Origin: Enterobacter sp. BIGb0383
Lineage (GTDB): Bacteria; Pseudomonadota; Gammaproteobacteria; Enterobacterales; Enterobacteriaceae
Length of the DNA: 64,000 nucleotides
Assembly: GCF_003751845.1 (NCBI RefSeq)
Contig: NZ_RJKQ01000001.1
Location: forward strand, 1,612,001-1,676,000
Direction of reading: 5' to 3'
In this document: positions 33,664-47,044 of the stretch, in pieces
How the letters are laid out: the number at the start of each line of letters is the position of its first letter
How positions within the stretch are numbered: the first letter of the stretch is position 1
Translations under genes and position numbers: made by a program
The notes under the pieces: generated by a model
What the model saw: only the letters and a program-made list of their open reading frames with translations
What the model was told of the DNA's origin: nothing
Database searches by the model: none

Positions 33664-33691
33664 AAGCCGACATCTTCGTCGGCTTTTTTTT
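33664..33691 (+). terminator. gcvR-bcp terminator
   Basis: Stem AAAGCCGAC/GTCGGCTTT with loop ATCTTC, followed by a run of T. It overlaps the end of convergent perM. Confidence 0.88.
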
Positions 33692-34754
33692 ATTCCTCTT
33701 CCACCGCCACCGCATCCGGCCAGGCATGAACCACCGCCTTAACCAGCGTCGCCAGCGGGATCGCAAAGAAGACGCCCCAGAACCCCCACAGCCCGCCGAA
33801 AATAATCACCGACAGAATGATCACCAGCGGATGCAGGTTGACCGCCTCAGAGAAGAGGACCGGCACCAGCAAGTTGCCATCCAGCGCCTGAATAATCAGA
33901 TAGACCGCGAACAGGCTCCAGAACTCGGTGCTCAGGCCGAACTGGAACAGGGCCACGCCCACCACCGGGATCGTCACCACAAAGGCACCGATATAGGGGA
34001 TCAGGACCGAGCACCCGACCAGCACCGCCAGCAGCAGCGAGTAGTTTAGCCCGAAGAGGATAAAGCCAATCCAGGTCGCCACGCCAACCACCACCATCTC
34101 CAGCACTTTGCCGCGGATATAGTTACTGATCTGCTGGTTCATCTCTTTCCAGACCTGACCGGCCAGGCCGCGATTACGCGGCAGCACGCGGCGTACCGCG
34201 TTCAGCATCTGATCTTTATCTTTCAGCAGGAAGAAGAGCATCAGCGGCACCAGCACCAGGTAGACCGCCAGCGTCAGCAGCCCCACCAGCGACGCCAGGG
34301 AGTATTTAACCACCGAGTCGCCCATCCCCAGCATTCGGCTGCGCATATTTTCGGCCATCGCATCAATGATGCCGGCGTCCATCAGCGCCGGATAGCGTCG
34401 CGGCAGCGTGGCGGCGAAGTCCGAGAGCTTATTGAGCATTCCCGGCATATCGCGGATCAGGTTAATGCCCTGCTGCCAGGCAACGGGCGCGACCACAAAG
34501 GCCAGCAGCAGCAGAATACCGACAAAGACCACCAGCACCAGCGAGGTCGCCCAGCGACGGGAGCAGCCTGCCCTTTCCAGCCTCACCGTCGGCCACTCCA
34601 GCAGATAGGCCAGCACCAGCGCCACCAGCAGCGGAGCCAGAAGACCGCTAAAGAAAAACAGAATACCAAAGCCGGCAACCAGAATAACCAGCAACGCAAT
34701 CGCCTCCGGATCGCTGAATCGGCGGCGATACCACTGCATTAACATCTCAAGCAT
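33690..34754 (-). CDS. perM: AI-2E-family permease PerM
   Basis: 354-residue polytopic inner-membrane protein (about eight helices) of the AI-2E transporter superfamily. Family signatures near the C-terminus: VPYIGAF-like IPYIGAFVVTIPV and the end LATLVKAVVHAWP. Substrate in E. coli is unproven. Divergent from bepA. Confidence 0.92.
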   Translation of the reverse strand: MLEMLMQWYRRRFSDPEAIALLVILVAGFGILFFFSGLLAPLLVALVLAYLLEWPTVRLERAGCSRRWATSLVLVVFVGILLLLAFVVAPVAWQQGINLIRDMPGMLNKLSDFAATLPRRYPALMDAGIIDAMAENMRSRMLGMGDSVVKYSLASLVGLLTLAVYLVLVPLMLFFLLKDKDQMLNAVRRVLPRNRGLAGQVWKEMNQQISNYIRGKVLEMVVVGVATWIGFILFGLNYSLLLAVLVGCSVLIPYIGAFVVTIPVVGVALFQFGLSTEFWSLFAVYLIIQALDGNLLVPVLFSEAVNLHPLVIILSVIIFGGLWGFWGVFFAIPLATLVKAVVHAWPDAVAVEEE

Positions 34755-34976
34755 AAATTCCTTCTTTAAACGCCAGGCTGTGCTAAGAGATCGAATTGTA
34801 TCTACTTGTCACAAAAAAGACTTCGCTTTTTATCAACAAGCAGACAAACATGAAAAGTTGGGTGAAGAGGATTTTCAACGCTGTCGCCTGCGGCTACACT
34901 CGCAGCTTGACCGGGATGAAACGTTATCCCCGGATGCGGGTCCAACAGACACAACGCACAACACAGGACAGTGGTT

Positions 34977-36440
34977 ATGTTCAGGCAGTTTAAAAAAACG
35001 CTGGTGGCAACCCTGATAGCCACGCTGACACTCGGCCCGATGGCCCCGGCGTTTGCGCATTCTGCAGATACGCTACCGGATATGGGCACCACGGCCGGGA
35101 GCACGCTCTCCATCGGTCAGGAAATGCAGATGGGCGATTACTTCGTTCGTCAGCTGCGCGGCAGCGCACCGCTGATTAACGATCCGCTGCTGGTTCAGTA
35201 TATTAACGGGCTGGGTACGCGCCTGGTAAACTCAGCCGACTCGGTGAAGACGCCCTTCCACTTCTATTTAATCAACAACGACGAGATCAACGCCTTTGCC
35301 TTCTTCGGCGGCAATGTGGTGCTGCACTCGGCGCTGTTCCGCTATTCCGACAACGAAAGCCAGCTGGCGTCAGTGATGGCGCACGAGATCTCCCACGTCA
35401 CCCAGCGCCATCTGGCGCGTGCCATGGAAGACCAGAAACGCAATGCTCCTCTGACCTGGGCCGGTGCGCTGGGCTCCATTCTGCTGGCAATGGCCAACCC
35501 GCAGGCCGGGATGGCCGCCCTGACCGGTACCCTGGCAGGAACGCAGCAGGGGATGATCAGCTTTACCCAGCAGAATGAGCAGGAAGCGGACCGTATCGGT
35601 ATTCAGGTACTGCAACGCGCAGGCTTTGATCCACAGGCGATGCCGACCTTCCTCGAAAAACTGCTGGATCAGTCACGCTACTCCTCTCGCCCGCCGGAAA
35701 TGCTGCTGACGCACCCGCTGCCGGAAAGCCGACTCTCCGATGCGCGCAACCGCGCCAATCAGATGCGCCCCGTGGTTGTTCAGTCGTCGACGGAGTTCTA
35801 TCTGGCAAAGGCCCGCACGCTGGGGATGTATAACTCCGGTCGTAATCAGTTGACCAGCGACCAGCTGGATAACTGGGCAAAAGGCAACGTGCGCGAACAG
35901 CAGGCCGCCCGGTATGGCCGTGCCTTGCAGGCGATGGAAGCGGGTAAGTATCCAGAAGCCCAGAAAGCGCTGCAGCCCCTGCTAAGCGCCGAGCCGAATA
36001 ACCCCTGGTATCTGGACCTTGCTACCGATATCGATCTCGGCCAGAACAAAGCCACCGAGGCCATCGCCCGTCTGCGCAACAGCAAAGACGTGCGTATTAA
36101 CCCGGTCCTGCAGCTGAACTTCGCCAACGCCCTGTTTAAAGGCGGCCAGCTGGCGGAAGCCTCCAGCGTGCTCAATCGCTATACGTTCAGTAATAAAGAG
36201 GACAGCAACGGCTGGGATCTGCTGGCTCAGGTGGAGAGCGCCCTCGGCCATCGCGACCAGGAGCTCGCCGCCCGCGCCGAAGGCCTGGCGCTGGCAGGCC
36301 GCCTCGACCAGGCGATTTCGCTGCTGAGCAGCGCCAGCTCGCAGGTCAAACTCGGCAGCCAGCAACAGGCGCGTTATGATGCGCGTATCGACCAGCTGCG
36401 CGGGCTACAGCAGCGCTTCCGCCCTTACGAAAAGATGTGA
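34977..36440 (+). CDS. bepA: Periplasmic beta-barrel assembly-enhancing protease BepA
   Basis: M48 zinc metalloprotease and chaperone that helps LptD and BAM assembly and degrades stalled barrels. 487 residues. A Sec signal peptide ends in APAFA. The zinc site is HEISH (His136-His140) in [13 protein letters not shown], with Glu201 in [11 protein letters not shown] and the regulatory His246 in LTHPLPESR. Four TPR repeats fill residues ~310-480. The start is the ATG at 34977 (MFRQFKK); a GTG two codons earlier is in frame but lacks spacing to AGGA. Followed 12 bp later by yfgD. Confidence 0.95.
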   Translation: MFRQFKKTLVATLIATLTLGPMAPAFAHSADTLPDMGTTAGSTLSIGQEMQMGDYFVRQLRGSAPLINDPLLVQYINGLGTRLVNSADSVKTPFHFYLINNDEINAFAFFGGNVVLHSALFRYSDNESQLASVMAHEISHVTQRHLARAMEDQKRNAPLTWAGALGSILLAMANPQAGMAALTGTLAGTQQGMISFTQQNEQEADRIGIQVLQRAGFDPQAMPTFLEKLLDQSRYSSRPPEMLLTHPLPESRLSDARNRANQMRPVVVQSSTEFYLAKARTLGMYNSGRNQLTSDQLDNWAKGNVREQQAARYGRALQAMEAGKYPEAQKALQPLLSAEPNNPWYLDLATDIDLGQNKATEAIARLRNSKDVRINPVLQLNFANALFKGGQLAEASSVLNRYTFSNKEDSNGWDLLAQVESALGHRDQELAARAEGLALAGRLDQAISLLSSASSQVKLGSQQQARYDARIDQLRGLQQRFRPYEKM

Positions 36441-36452
36441 TCAGGAGTAAAA

Positions 36453-36812
36453 ATGACCGACGCCGTACAGATCTGGCATAACCCCCGCTGCTCAAAGAGC
36501 CGTGAAACTCTGAATCTGCTAAAAGAGAACGGCATCGAGCCGGAAGTGGTCCTGTATCTGGAGTCGCCGCCGGACGCGGCGACCCTCGGCAAGGTGCTGA
36601 AGATGCTGGGTATGAGTAGCGCTCGCGAGCTGATGCGCCAGAAAGAAGAGCTGTATAAAGCGCTGAATCTTGCAGACGCGACGCTGTCAGAAATGGCGCT
36701 GGTGCAGGCGCTGATCGACAATCCAAAGCTTATCGAGCGACCGATTGTTATCCACCAGGGTCAGGCAAGAATTGGCCGCCCGCCGGAGCAGGTGCTGGAA
36801 ATCCTGCGCTAG
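36453..36812 (+). CDS. yfgD: ArsC-family reductase-like protein YfgD
   Basis: 119-residue arsenate-reductase-family protein with the HNPRCSKSRETL motif (Cys13) and RPIVIHQGQARIGRPPE, the loop that carries the catalytic arginines in ArsC. Often annotated as arsenate reductase (glutaredoxin), but the gene has no ars neighbours; it is cotranscribed with bepA. Real substrate unproven. Confidence 0.9.
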   Translation: MTDAVQIWHNPRCSKSRETLNLLKENGIEPEVVLYLESPPDAATLGKVLKMLGMSSARELMRQKEELYKALNLADATLSEMALVQALIDNPKLIERPIVIHQGQARIGRPPEQVLEILR

Positions 36813-36845
36813 TTCGCTCCCCTCTCCGGCAGCGGAGAGGATCAG

Positions 36846-37547
36846 CTACAGCTTAAGGGTCTCTTTCACAAAGGGGATGGTCAGCTTACGCTGGGCGGCA
36901 ATCGAGGCGTGATCCAGTTCGTCGAGGGTCATAAACAGCGTACGCATTTCCCGATCCAGCCGTTTCAGCAGAAAACGCCCCACGTCTTCCTGCAGCTCAA
37001 AACCGCGCAGCCTGGCCCGCAGCTGCAGCGCCTGCAGTTTGTCGTCATCGGATAACGGCTGCAGACGGTAGATCTGCCCCCAGTCGAGACGCGAGGCCAG
37101 ATCCGCCAGACCCAGATTCAGCTGGCGCGGCGGACGATCCCCGGTGATCAGCAGCCGGGTTTTACCGGCTTCCAGAATGCGGTTGTAGAGGTTGAAGATC
37201 GCCATCTCCCACAGTTCATCCCCGGCCACGCACTCGATATTGTCGATACAGACCAGCGAGAGCTGCTCCATCCCGTCGAGCACTTCCGGCACAAACCAGG
37301 TGCGTTTATCCAGCGGAACATAGCCCACGGCTTCACCACGCTGGGAAAGCTCGGCGCAGGCGGCGTGCAGCAAATGGCTGCGGCCAGCGCCTTCACGCGA
37401 CCAGAAGTAGATATATCCGCTGTGTTCCTGGCGAAGCACGTTTTGTAACGCTGCCAGCAAAGAAGGGTTATCACCCGGCCAGAAACTGGCAAAAGTTTCG
37501 TCGTCGGGAAGATAGAGTGGCAAAGAGAGCTGTGCCGGTGCGTTCAG
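36846..37547 (-). CDS. hda: DnaA inactivator Hda
   Basis: AAA+ protein that, with the DNA-loaded sliding clamp, stimulates ATP hydrolysis by DnaA (RIDA) to stop re-initiation. The start is CTG at 37545-37547, preceded by TTGAGGT at good spacing; this yields 233 residues, E. coli length. It also restores the N-terminal clamp-binding motif QLSLPL (residues 6-11), which a start at the in-frame TTG (37523) would delete. Then come the degenerate Walker [10 protein letters not shown], Walker B LVCIDNIE and sensor region [10 protein letters not shown]. Lies 98 bp downstream of uraA. Confidence 0.93.
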   Translation of the reverse strand: MNAPAQLSLPLYLPDDETFASFWPGDNPSLLAALQNVLRQEHSGYIYFWSREGAGRSHLLHAACAELSQRGEAVGYVPLDKRTWFVPEVLDGMEQLSLVCIDNIECVAGDELWEMAIFNLYNRILEAGKTRLLITGDRPPRQLNLGLADLASRLDWGQIYRLQPLSDDDKLQALQLRARLRGFELQEDVGRFLLKRLDREMRTLFMTLDELDHASIAAQRKLTIPFVKETLKL

Positions 37548-37645
37548 ATGGACCTCAACATATTCTTACAGAATAACGCGAGGAGTTTATCACAGGAGTC
37601 TACCGGGCGGAATGCCCGCCCGGTCAATGCACGTTCGGTCAACGA

Positions 37646-38935
37646 TCAGCGCAGTTGTTTTTCGTTCTCTTCCGCTTCCAGGATCTCTTCTTCCGGACGC
37701 AGGATGCTGATCAGTTTAAAGATCAGGCTCAGGCCCACGCCGACGATGGTCGCCAGCGCCATGCCTTTCAGCTCTGCCGCGCCGATATGCACCTTCGCGC
37801 CGCTCACGCCGATGATCAGGATCACCGAGGTCAGGATCAGGTTCTGCGCTTTGCTGTAATCCACTTTCGATTCGATCAGCACGCGAATACCGGACGCGCC
37901 GATCACCCCGTACAGCAGCAGCGAAACGCCGCCCATCACCGGAACCGGGATAATCTGGATCGCCGCCGCCAGTTTGCCGACGCAGGAGAGCAGGATAGCG
38001 AAGATTGCCGCGCCGCCGATAACCCAGGTGCTGTAGACGCGGGTAATCGCCATAACGCCGATGTTCTCACCGTAGGTGGTGTTCGGGGTTGAGCCGAAGA
38101 AACCGGAGAACATGGTCGACAGGCCGTTCGCAAACATGGAGCGGTGCAGGCCAGGGTCGCGGATCAGGTCTTTTTTCACGATATTCGCCGTTACCACCAG
38201 GTGACCCACGTGCTCGGCAATCACCACCAGCGCCGCCGGAAGAATAGTGAAGATGGCAAACCATTCAAAGCGCGGGGTATAGAAGGTCGGCAGTGCAAAC
38301 CAGTGCGCCTGAGCAATCGGGGTGGTATCGACCACGCCCATCGCGAAGGAGAGCGCATAGCCCGCCAGGACACCAATCAGGATCGGGATAATGGCCATAA
38401 AGCCGCGGAACAGCACCGAGCCAAAAACGGTAACGCCGAGGGTGACCAGCGAGATGGTGATGGTTTTGGTATCTGCGGATTGACCGTCTGCCGGCAGCAG
38501 ACCCGCCATGCTGGCCGCCACGCCGGCCAGTTCAAGACCGATAACGGCAACGATGGCACCCATCGCCGCCGGCGGGAACATCACGTCCAGCCAGCCGGTC
38601 CCGGCTTTTTTCACAATCAACGACACCACGCAGAACAGCGCGCCGCACATAATAAAGCCGCCCAGCGCGACCTCGTAGCCCAGCGGCAGAAGCAGCAGGA
38701 CCGGCGAGATAAAGGCAAAGCTCGACCCCAGATAGGCAGGGATTTTTCCCTTACAGATAAAGAGATACAGCAGCGTGCCCACGCCGTTAAACAGCAGTAC
38801 GGTGGCCGGGTTGATATGGAACAGAATGGGCACCAGAACGGTTGCGCCAAACATCGCAAACAGGTGCTGCAAACTAAGCGGAATCGTTTGCAATAGCGGT
38901 GGTCTTTCACTTACCCCGATTGTACGGCGCGTCAT
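37646..38935 (-). CDS. uraA: Uracil:proton symporter UraA
   Basis: NCS2 permease of 429 residues with 14 membrane segments. Motifs include PPAAMGAIVAVIGLELAG, the substrate-site Glu in VVIAEHVGHLVV and the Glu-containing GFFGSTPNTTYGENIG. Start is MTRRTIGVSERP (38935), giving the E. coli length; six further upstream codons are open. Downstream of upp on the same strand, as in the E. coli upp-uraA operon. Confidence 0.95.
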   Translation of the reverse strand: MTRRTIGVSERPPLLQTIPLSLQHLFAMFGATVLVPILFHINPATVLLFNGVGTLLYLFICKGKIPAYLGSSFAFISPVLLLLPLGYEVALGGFIMCGALFCVVSLIVKKAGTGWLDVMFPPAAMGAIVAVIGLELAGVAASMAGLLPADGQSADTKTITISLVTLGVTVFGSVLFRGFMAIIPILIGVLAGYALSFAMGVVDTTPIAQAHWFALPTFYTPRFEWFAIFTILPAALVVIAEHVGHLVVTANIVKKDLIRDPGLHRSMFANGLSTMFSGFFGSTPNTTYGENIGVMAITRVYSTWVIGGAAIFAILLSCVGKLAAAIQIIPVPVMGGVSLLLYGVIGASGIRVLIESKVDYSKAQNLILTSVILIIGVSGAKVHIGAAELKGMALATIVGVGLSLIFKLISILRPEEEILEAEENEKQLR

Positions 38936-38973
38936 TGTGTTTTTCCTCAGCATGGTATTATGGTGGAACGGAC

Positions 38974-39002
38974 CAAAAAAAAGCCGACTATCAAAGTCGG
39001 CT
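38974..39002 (-). terminator. Terminator-like hairpin inside the upp-uraA operon
   Basis: Stem AGCCGACT/AGTCGGCT followed by eight T on the minus strand, 17 bp after upp. It would reduce, not abolish, readthrough into uraA. Confidence 0.75.
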
Positions 39003-39018
39003 ACTTTTTTATTATTTG

Positions 39019-39645
39019 TTACTTCGTACCAAAAATCTTGTCCCCGGCGTCGCCGAGGCCAGGGATAATGTACCCCTGTTCATTCAGACCCTGGTCAACG
39101 GATGCGGTGTAGAGCTCAACATCCGGGTGCGCTTTTTCCAGCGCAGCGATACCTTCCGGTGCCGCTACCAGAACCAGCACTTTAATGCTGTGGCAGCCCG
39201 CGTTTTTCAGCAGGTCGATGGTGGCGATCATTGAGCCACCGGTTGCCAGCATCGGGTCAACGACCAGCGCCATACGCTCGTCGATATTAGAAACCAGTTT
39301 CTGGAAGTACGGTACCGGCTCAAGCGTCTCTTCGTTACGGTAGATACCGACAACGCTGATACGCGCGCTCGGCACGTGCTCCAGTACGCCTTCCATCATG
39401 CCCAGACCGGCACGCAGAATCGGCACAACGGTAATCTTTTTACCTTTGATCTGCTCAACCTGAACCGGACCGTTCCAGCCTTCAATGGTGACTTTCTCGG
39501 TTTCCAGATCGGCGGTCGCTTCATAGGTCAGTAAGCTGCCAACTTCAGAGGCGAGTTCGCGAAAGCGCTTGGTGCTGACATCATGCTCACGCATCAAACC
39601 CAGCTTGTGTTTGACCAGTGGGTGTTTAACTTCCACTATCTTCAT
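39019..39645 (-). CDS. upp: Uracil phosphoribosyltransferase
   Basis: Salvage enzyme making UMP from uracil and PRPP. 208 residues from [16 protein letters not shown], with GAGGAG at good spacing. PRPP site [11 protein letters not shown] and the uracil-binding C-terminus [16 protein letters not shown] are intact. The frame is open 35 codons upstream, but that stretch is not family sequence. Heads the upp-uraA operon. Confidence 0.96.
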   Translation of the reverse strand: MKIVEVKHPLVKHKLGLMREHDVSTKRFRELASEVGSLLTYEATADLETEKVTIEGWNGPVQVEQIKGKKITVVPILRAGLGMMEGVLEHVPSARISVVGIYRNEETLEPVPYFQKLVSNIDERMALVVDPMLATGGSMIATIDLLKNAGCHSIKVLVLVAAPEGIAALEKAHPDVELYTASVDQGLNEQGYIIPGLGDAGDKIFGTK

Positions 39646-39779
39646 ACTCTTTCTCCTCTGAGGGGCAGCCAAAAAAATCGCCGGATTATACCGTTTTTTT
39701 TCGTTAGCGCCATACCCTGTATCATTGACCAGGATCAACCAAAGTCGCAAAGGGCGCGCCAGAGAGTATACGACACGCT

Positions 39780-39807
39780 AAAAAAAACCCTGCCGGATGG
39801 ACAGGGT
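39780..39807 (-). terminator. Terminator of the 6-phospho-beta-glucosidase gene
   Basis: Stem ACCCTG/CAGGGT with loop CCGGATGGA, followed by T8 on the minus strand. Confidence 0.8.
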
Positions 39808-39829
39808 CTTATTGTTAACAATCTGAATA

Positions 39830-41263
<1,434 letters not shown>

Positions 41264-41317
41264 TCATTCCCTCTTAGCATTTGATTTAAAAGTAAATAAC
41301 CTTAATCTCGCGCTCAC

Positions 41318-41331
41318 CGAAACCGGTTTCA
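41318..41331 (-). promoter_or_regulatory. LacI-family operator, AscG type, before the beta-glucosidase gene
   Basis: CGAAACCGGTTTCA is a 12-bp perfect palindrome (GAAACCGGTTTC) and differs by one end base from TGAAACCGGTTTCA, the AscG operator of the E. coli asc genes. It lies 58-71 bp before the start codon. Confidence 0.65.
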
Positions 41332-41469
41332 TAAAAAGGATGTTCGTTTTGGCTTCCGGGTGCAAGGACATCCGGCCCTCGTCTGCCATTTTCGTGAAGG
41401 CGGTCAACTTTGCGTTATCGCCTGCAACAAATCAGGAAAATCGCGAGGCGGGCGAAACATCGCGAATAA

Positions 41470-42584
<1,115 letters not shown>

Positions 42585-42585
<1 letters not shown>

Positions 42586-43226
42586 TGAAAAACATTGTGG
42601 TGCTTATTTCCGGCAGCGGAAGTAATTTGCAGGCGATTATCGACGCCTGCAAACAGAAGAAAATCAATGGCGCCATACGTGCAGTGTTCAGTAATAAGGC
42701 CGACGCGTTCGGCCTGCAACGCGCCAGCGAGGCCGGTATTGCCGGCCATGCGCTGACCGCCAGCCAGTTCCCCAGCCGTGAAGCCTTTGACCGTCAGTTG
42801 ATGAACGAGATCGACGCTTACGCGCCCGATCTGGTGGTGCTGGCGGGCTATATGCGCATCCTCAGCCCGGAATTTGTCGCCCACTATCAGGGCCGCCTTA
42901 TCAATATCCACCCTTCCCTGCTGCCAAAATATCCCGGCCTGAATACCCATCGTCAGGTGCTGGAAAACGGCGATGAGGAGCACGGCACTTCCGTCCACTT
43001 CGTCACCGACGAACTCGACGGTGGCCCGGTGATTCTGCAGGCTAAAATCCCGGTCTTTGAGGGCGATGATGAAGACGAGATCCAGGCGCGAGTTCAGGCC
43101 CAGGAGCACGCTATTTATCCGCTGGTGGTAAGCTGGTTTATCGAAGGCCGTCTGCAGATGCGCGACGGCGCCGCCTGGCTTGACGGTGCACCGCTGTCAG
43201 CCGAAGGTTATGCGGCAGAAGAGTAA
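42585..43226 (+). CDS. purN: Phosphoribosylglycinamide formyltransferase (GAR transformylase 1)
   Basis: Uses 10-formyl-tetrahydrofolate to formylate GAR in purine synthesis. 213 residues. GAR-binding loop ISGSGSNLQAI, catalytic Asn and His in INIHPSLLPKYPGL, and catalytic Asp in FVTDELDGGPVI. Translationally coupled to purM. Confidence 0.96.
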
Positions 43227-43230
43227 TCTC

Positions 43231-43264
43231 CCGCCGTCCCCCGTTCGGGCGGCGGCTTTTTTTT
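43231..43264 (+). terminator. purMN terminator
   Basis: GC-rich stem CCGCCG...CGGCGG with an internal CCCG/CGGG pair, then TTTTTTTT. Confidence 0.85.
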
Positions 43265-43434
43265 CCCCTGCGTTTAACGCTGCAAATCGTTGTCATATCT
43301 ACATATAAATGCGCTATTCCTCGCTTAAGTGTCATACTTTTCTGGCACAGTTGGACATATCATGGCAAAGCTCGCCATAATACAGTCGAGACGGATTTGC
43401 CACGTCCTGTGAATGAACTGGAGTGTGAGTAGTA

Positions 43435-45495
43435 ATGGGTCAGGAAAAACTTTATATCGAGAAAGAACTCAGCTGGTTATCGTTCAACGAGCGCGTCCTG
43501 CAGGAAGCGGCGGATAAAGCGAACCCGCTGATTGAGCGGATGCGCTTTCTGGGCATCTATTCCAACAACCTTGACGAGTTTTACAAGGTCCGGTTTGCCG
43601 AATTAAAGCGCCGCATGATCATCAACGCGGAGCAGGGTATTACGGATCACTCTCGTCACCTTCTTGGTAAGATCCAGACCCGCGTTCTGAAAGCCGATCA
43701 GGAGTTCGACAGCCTCTATAACGAGCTGCTGCTCGAAATGGCCCGCAATCAGATCTTCCTGATCAACGAGCGTCAGCTCTCGGAAAACCAGCAGAACTGG
43801 CTGCATCATTACTTTAAGCACCATCTGCGCCAGCACATCACGCCGATTCTGATCAACCGCGAAACCAATCTGGTTGAGTTCCTTAAAGACGACTACACCT
43901 ATCTGGCGGTCGAGATTATTCGCGGCGATGCGATTCGCTACGCGCTGCTGGAAATCCCGTCGGATAAAGTCCCGCGCTTCGTCAATTTGCCGCCGGAAGC
44001 GCCGCGCCGTCGCAAGCCGATGATCCTGCTCGATAACATCCTGCGCTACTGCCTGGACGACATCTTCAAAGGCTTCTTCGACTATGACGCGCTGAACGCC
44101 TACTCGATGAAGATGACCCGCGACGCCGAATATGACCTGGTCCACGAGATGGAATCCAGCCTGATGGAGCTCATGTCGTCGAGCCTGAAACAGCGCCTGA
44201 CGGCGGAGCCGGTCCGCTTTGTGTACCAGCGCGATATGCCGGATGCGATGGTCGAAATGCTGCGTGAGAAACTGAGTATCTCCCGCTACGACTCCATTAT
44301 TCCCGGCGGCCGCTACCACAACTTCAAAGACTTTATTGGCTTCCCGAACGTCGGCAAAGCCAACCTGGTCAATAAGCCGCTGCCGCAGCTGCGGCATATC
44401 TGGTTCGATAAGTTCCGCAACGGCTTTGACGCCATTCGCGAACGCGACGTGCTGCTCTACTATCCGTACCACACCTTTGAGCACGTGCTGGAACTGCTGC
44501 GTCAGGCCTCCTTCGACCCGAGCGTGCTGGCGATTAAGATCAACATCTACCGCGTGGCAAAAGACTCGCGCATTATCGATGCCATGATCCACGCCGCGCA
44601 CAACGCCAAGAAAGTGACGGTGGTGGTCGAGCTGCAGGCGCGCTTCGATGAAGAAGCCAATATTCACTGGGCGAAGCGACTCACCGAAGCCGGCGTGCAC
44701 GTGATCTTCTCCGCGCCGGGCCTGAAAATCCACGCCAAGCTGTTCCTGATCTCGCGTAAAGAAGGCGACGAGGTCGTGCGCTACGCGCATATCGGCACCG
44801 GTAACTTTAACGAGAAAACCGCCCGCATCTATACGGACTACTCGCTGCTGACCGCCGATGCGCGCATCACCAACGAAGTGCGTCGGGTATTCAACTTTAT
44901 TGAGAACCCGTACCGCCCGGTAAGCTTTGACTACCTGCTGGTTTCACCGCAGAACTCGCGTCCTCTGCTGTATAAGATGATCGACAAAGAAATCAGCAAC
45001 GCCCAGAACGGCCTGCCGTCCGGGATCACCCTGAAGCTCAACAACCTGGTCGATAAAGGCCTGGTGGATCGGCTGTATGCCGCATCCGGCGCGGGTGTTC
45101 CGGTGAACCTGCTGGTGCGCGGCATGTGCTCGCTGCTGCCACAGGTGGAAGGACTCAGTGAAAATATTCGCGTGATCAGCATCGTTGACCGTTACCTTGA
45201 GCACGATCGCATCTATATTTTTGAAAGCGGCGGCGAGAAAAACGTCTGGCTCTCCTCCGCAGACTGGATGACGCGCAATATCGACTACCGTATTGAAGTG
45301 GCCGCGCCGCTGCTCGATCCGCGTCTGAAGCAGCAGCTGCTGACGATTATCGATATGCAGTTAAACGACACGGTAAAAGCGCGCTATCTGGATAAAGAAC
45401 TCAGTAACCGCTATGTACCACGCGGGAATCGTCGTAAAGTACGCGCCCAACTGGCGATTTACGACTATATCAAATCACTTGAGCAACCCGACTAA
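43435..45495 (+). CDS. ppk: Polyphosphate kinase 1
   Basis: Membrane-associated enzyme that polymerises ATP gamma-phosphate into polyphosphate. 686 residues, about E. coli size. N-terminal domain starts [17 protein letters not shown]. The autophosphorylated His is in [15 protein letters not shown], and a second conserved His is in [14 protein letters not shown]. Forms an operon with ppx (three-bp gap). Confidence 0.96.
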   Translation: MGQEKLYIEKELSWLSFNERVLQEAADKANPLIERMRFLGIYSNNLDEFYKVRFAELKRRMIINAEQGITDHSRHLLGKIQTRVLKADQEFDSLYNELLLEMARNQIFLINERQLSENQQNWLHHYFKHHLRQHITPILINRETNLVEFLKDDYTYLAVEIIRGDAIRYALLEIPSDKVPRFVNLPPEAPRRRKPMILLDNILRYCLDDIFKGFFDYDALNAYSMKMTRDAEYDLVHEMESSLMELMSSSLKQRLTAEPVRFVYQRDMPDAMVEMLREKLSISRYDSIIPGGRYHNFKDFIGFPNVGKANLVNKPLPQLRHIWFDKFRNGFDAIRERDVLLYYPYHTFEHVLELLRQASFDPSVLAIKINIYRVAKDSRIIDAMIHAAHNAKKVTVVVELQARFDEEANIHWAKRLTEAGVHVIFSAPGLKIHAKLFLISRKEGDEVVRYAHIGTGNFNEKTARIYTDYSLLTADARITNEVRRVFNFIENPYRPVSFDYLLVSPQNSRPLLYKMIDKEISNAQNGLPSGITLKLNNLVDKGLVDRLYAASGAGVPVNLLVRGMCSLLPQVEGLSENIRVISIVDRYLEHDRIYIFESGGEKNVWLSSADWMTRNIDYRIEVAAPLLDPRLKQQLLTIIDMQLNDTVKARYLDKELSNRYVPRGNRRKVRAQLAIYDYIKSLEQPD

Positions 45496-45498
45496 TCT

Positions 45499-47040
45499 AT
45501 GCCGATAAACGAAAATATCCCGCGGCCACAGGAATTTGCCGCGGTGGACCTCGGTTCGAACAGTTTTCATATGGTCATTGCCCGCGTCGTGGATGGCGCA
45601 ATGCAGATCATCGGACGCCTGAAACAGCGCGTACATCTGGCTGATGGCCTGGACAAAAACAGCCGACTGAGCGAAGAGGCAATGGAGCGTGGGCTGAGCT
45701 GCCTGTCGCTGTTTGCCGAACGTCTGCAGGGGTTTGAACCGTCCAGCGTCTGTATCGTCGGGACGCATACGCTGCGCCAGGCGACGAATGCCGCAGAATT
45801 TCTCAAGCGGGCGGAGAAAGTGATCCCCTACCCGATTGAAATTATCTCCGGCAATGAAGAAGCGCGTCTGATTTTTATGGGCGTTGAACATACGCAGCCG
45901 GAGCGTGGCCGCAAGCTGGTTATCGATATCGGCGGCGGCTCGACGGAGCTGGTGATCGGCGAAGACTTCGAGCCGCGTCTGGTGGAAAGCCGCCGTATGG
46001 GCTGCGTCAGCTTTGCCCAGCTCTATTTCCCGGGCGGGACCATCAACCGGGAAAACTTCCAGCGCGCACGCCTGTCGGCGGTACAGCAGCTGGAAAACCT
46101 GGCCTGGCAGTATCGCATTCAGGGCTGGAACGTGGCGCTGGGCGCCTCTGGCACCATCAAGGCGGCCCATGAAGTGCTGGTTGAGATGGGCGAGAAAGAC
46201 GGTTTTATCACGCCGGAACGTCTGGAAATGCTGGTCGAAGAGGTGCTAAAGCACCAAAACTTCGACGCACTCAGCCTGCCGGGCCTGTCGGAAGAGCGTA
46301 AAGCCGTCTTTGTGCCGGGGCTGTCTATCCTCTGCGGCGTGTTCGATGCCCTGGGGATCCGCGAGCTGCGTCTCTCTGACGGCGCGCTGCGTGAAGGCGT
46401 GCTGTATGAAATGGAAGGCCGCTTCCGCCACCAGGATATTCGCAGCCGCACCGCGCAAAGCCTGGCGAACCAGTACAATATCGACCGTGACCAGGCCCGT
46501 CGGGTGCTGGAGACCACGACCCTGATCTACGAACAGTGGCAGGCGCAGAATCCGAAGCTGGCGACCCCGCCGCTGGCGGCGCTGCTGAAGTGGGCGGCGA
46601 TGCTGCATGAGGTCGGGCTGAATATCAATCACAGCGGGATGCACCGCCATTCAGCCTATATTCTGCAAAACAGTGATTTGCCCGGCTTCAATCAGGAGCA
46701 GCAGGCGATGATGGCCACGCTGGTGCGCTACCACCGTAAAGCCATCAAGCTTGACGATCTGCCGCGCTTTACCCTGTACAAGAAAAAGCAGTTCCTGCCG
46801 CTGATTCAGATCCTGCGCCTCGGCGTACTGCTGAATAACCAGCGCCAGGCGACCACCACGCCGCCGACGCTTACCCTGAAAACTGACGATCATCACTGGA
46901 CCCTGAGCTTCCCGCACGACTGGTTTAGCCAGAATGCGCTGGTGCTGCTGGATCTGGAACGCGAACAGCAGTTCTGGGAAGCCGTTACCGGCTGGCTGCT
47001 GAAGATCAAAGAGGAAGACGCGCCGGTCGCCGTCGCCTGA
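45499..47040 (+). CDS. ppx: Exopolyphosphatase
   Basis: Degrades polyphosphate from its ends; also hydrolyses pppGpp in related enzymes. 513 residues, E. coli length. Actin-like ATPase fold: [16 protein letters not shown] (phosphate 1), the catalytic Glu in [26 protein letters not shown], and a C-terminal HD-type region ([21 protein letters not shown]). Directly follows ppk; stops four bp before convergent yfgF. Confidence 0.96.
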   Translation: MPINENIPRPQEFAAVDLGSNSFHMVIARVVDGAMQIIGRLKQRVHLADGLDKNSRLSEEAMERGLSCLSLFAERLQGFEPSSVCIVGTHTLRQATNAAEFLKRAEKVIPYPIEIISGNEEARLIFMGVEHTQPERGRKLVIDIGGGSTELVIGEDFEPRLVESRRMGCVSFAQLYFPGGTINRENFQRARLSAVQQLENLAWQYRIQGWNVALGASGTIKAAHEVLVEMGEKDGFITPERLEMLVEEVLKHQNFDALSLPGLSEERKAVFVPGLSILCGVFDALGIRELRLSDGALREGVLYEMEGRFRHQDIRSRTAQSLANQYNIDRDQARRVLETTTLIYEQWQAQNPKLATPPLAALLKWAAMLHEVGLNINHSGMHRHSAYILQNSDLPGFNQEQQAMMATLVRYHRKAIKLDDLPRFTLYKKKQFLPLIQILRLGVLLNNQRQATTTPPTLTLKTDDHHWTLSFPHDWFSQNALVLLDLEREQQFWEAVTGWLLKIKEEDAPVAVA

Positions 47041-47044
47041 CGAC

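Noticed and set aside
37600-37625. Hairpin CCGGGCGG/CCGCCCGG between uraA and hda
   Set aside because: Strong stem but no T-run on the minus strand; could be a REP-like element, not supported as a terminator.
43288-43350. PhoB-box-like TGTCAT repeats before ppk
   Set aside because: Two TGTCAT copies exist (43291 and 43330), but neither has an 11-bp-spaced partner; the nearest second half is out of register.
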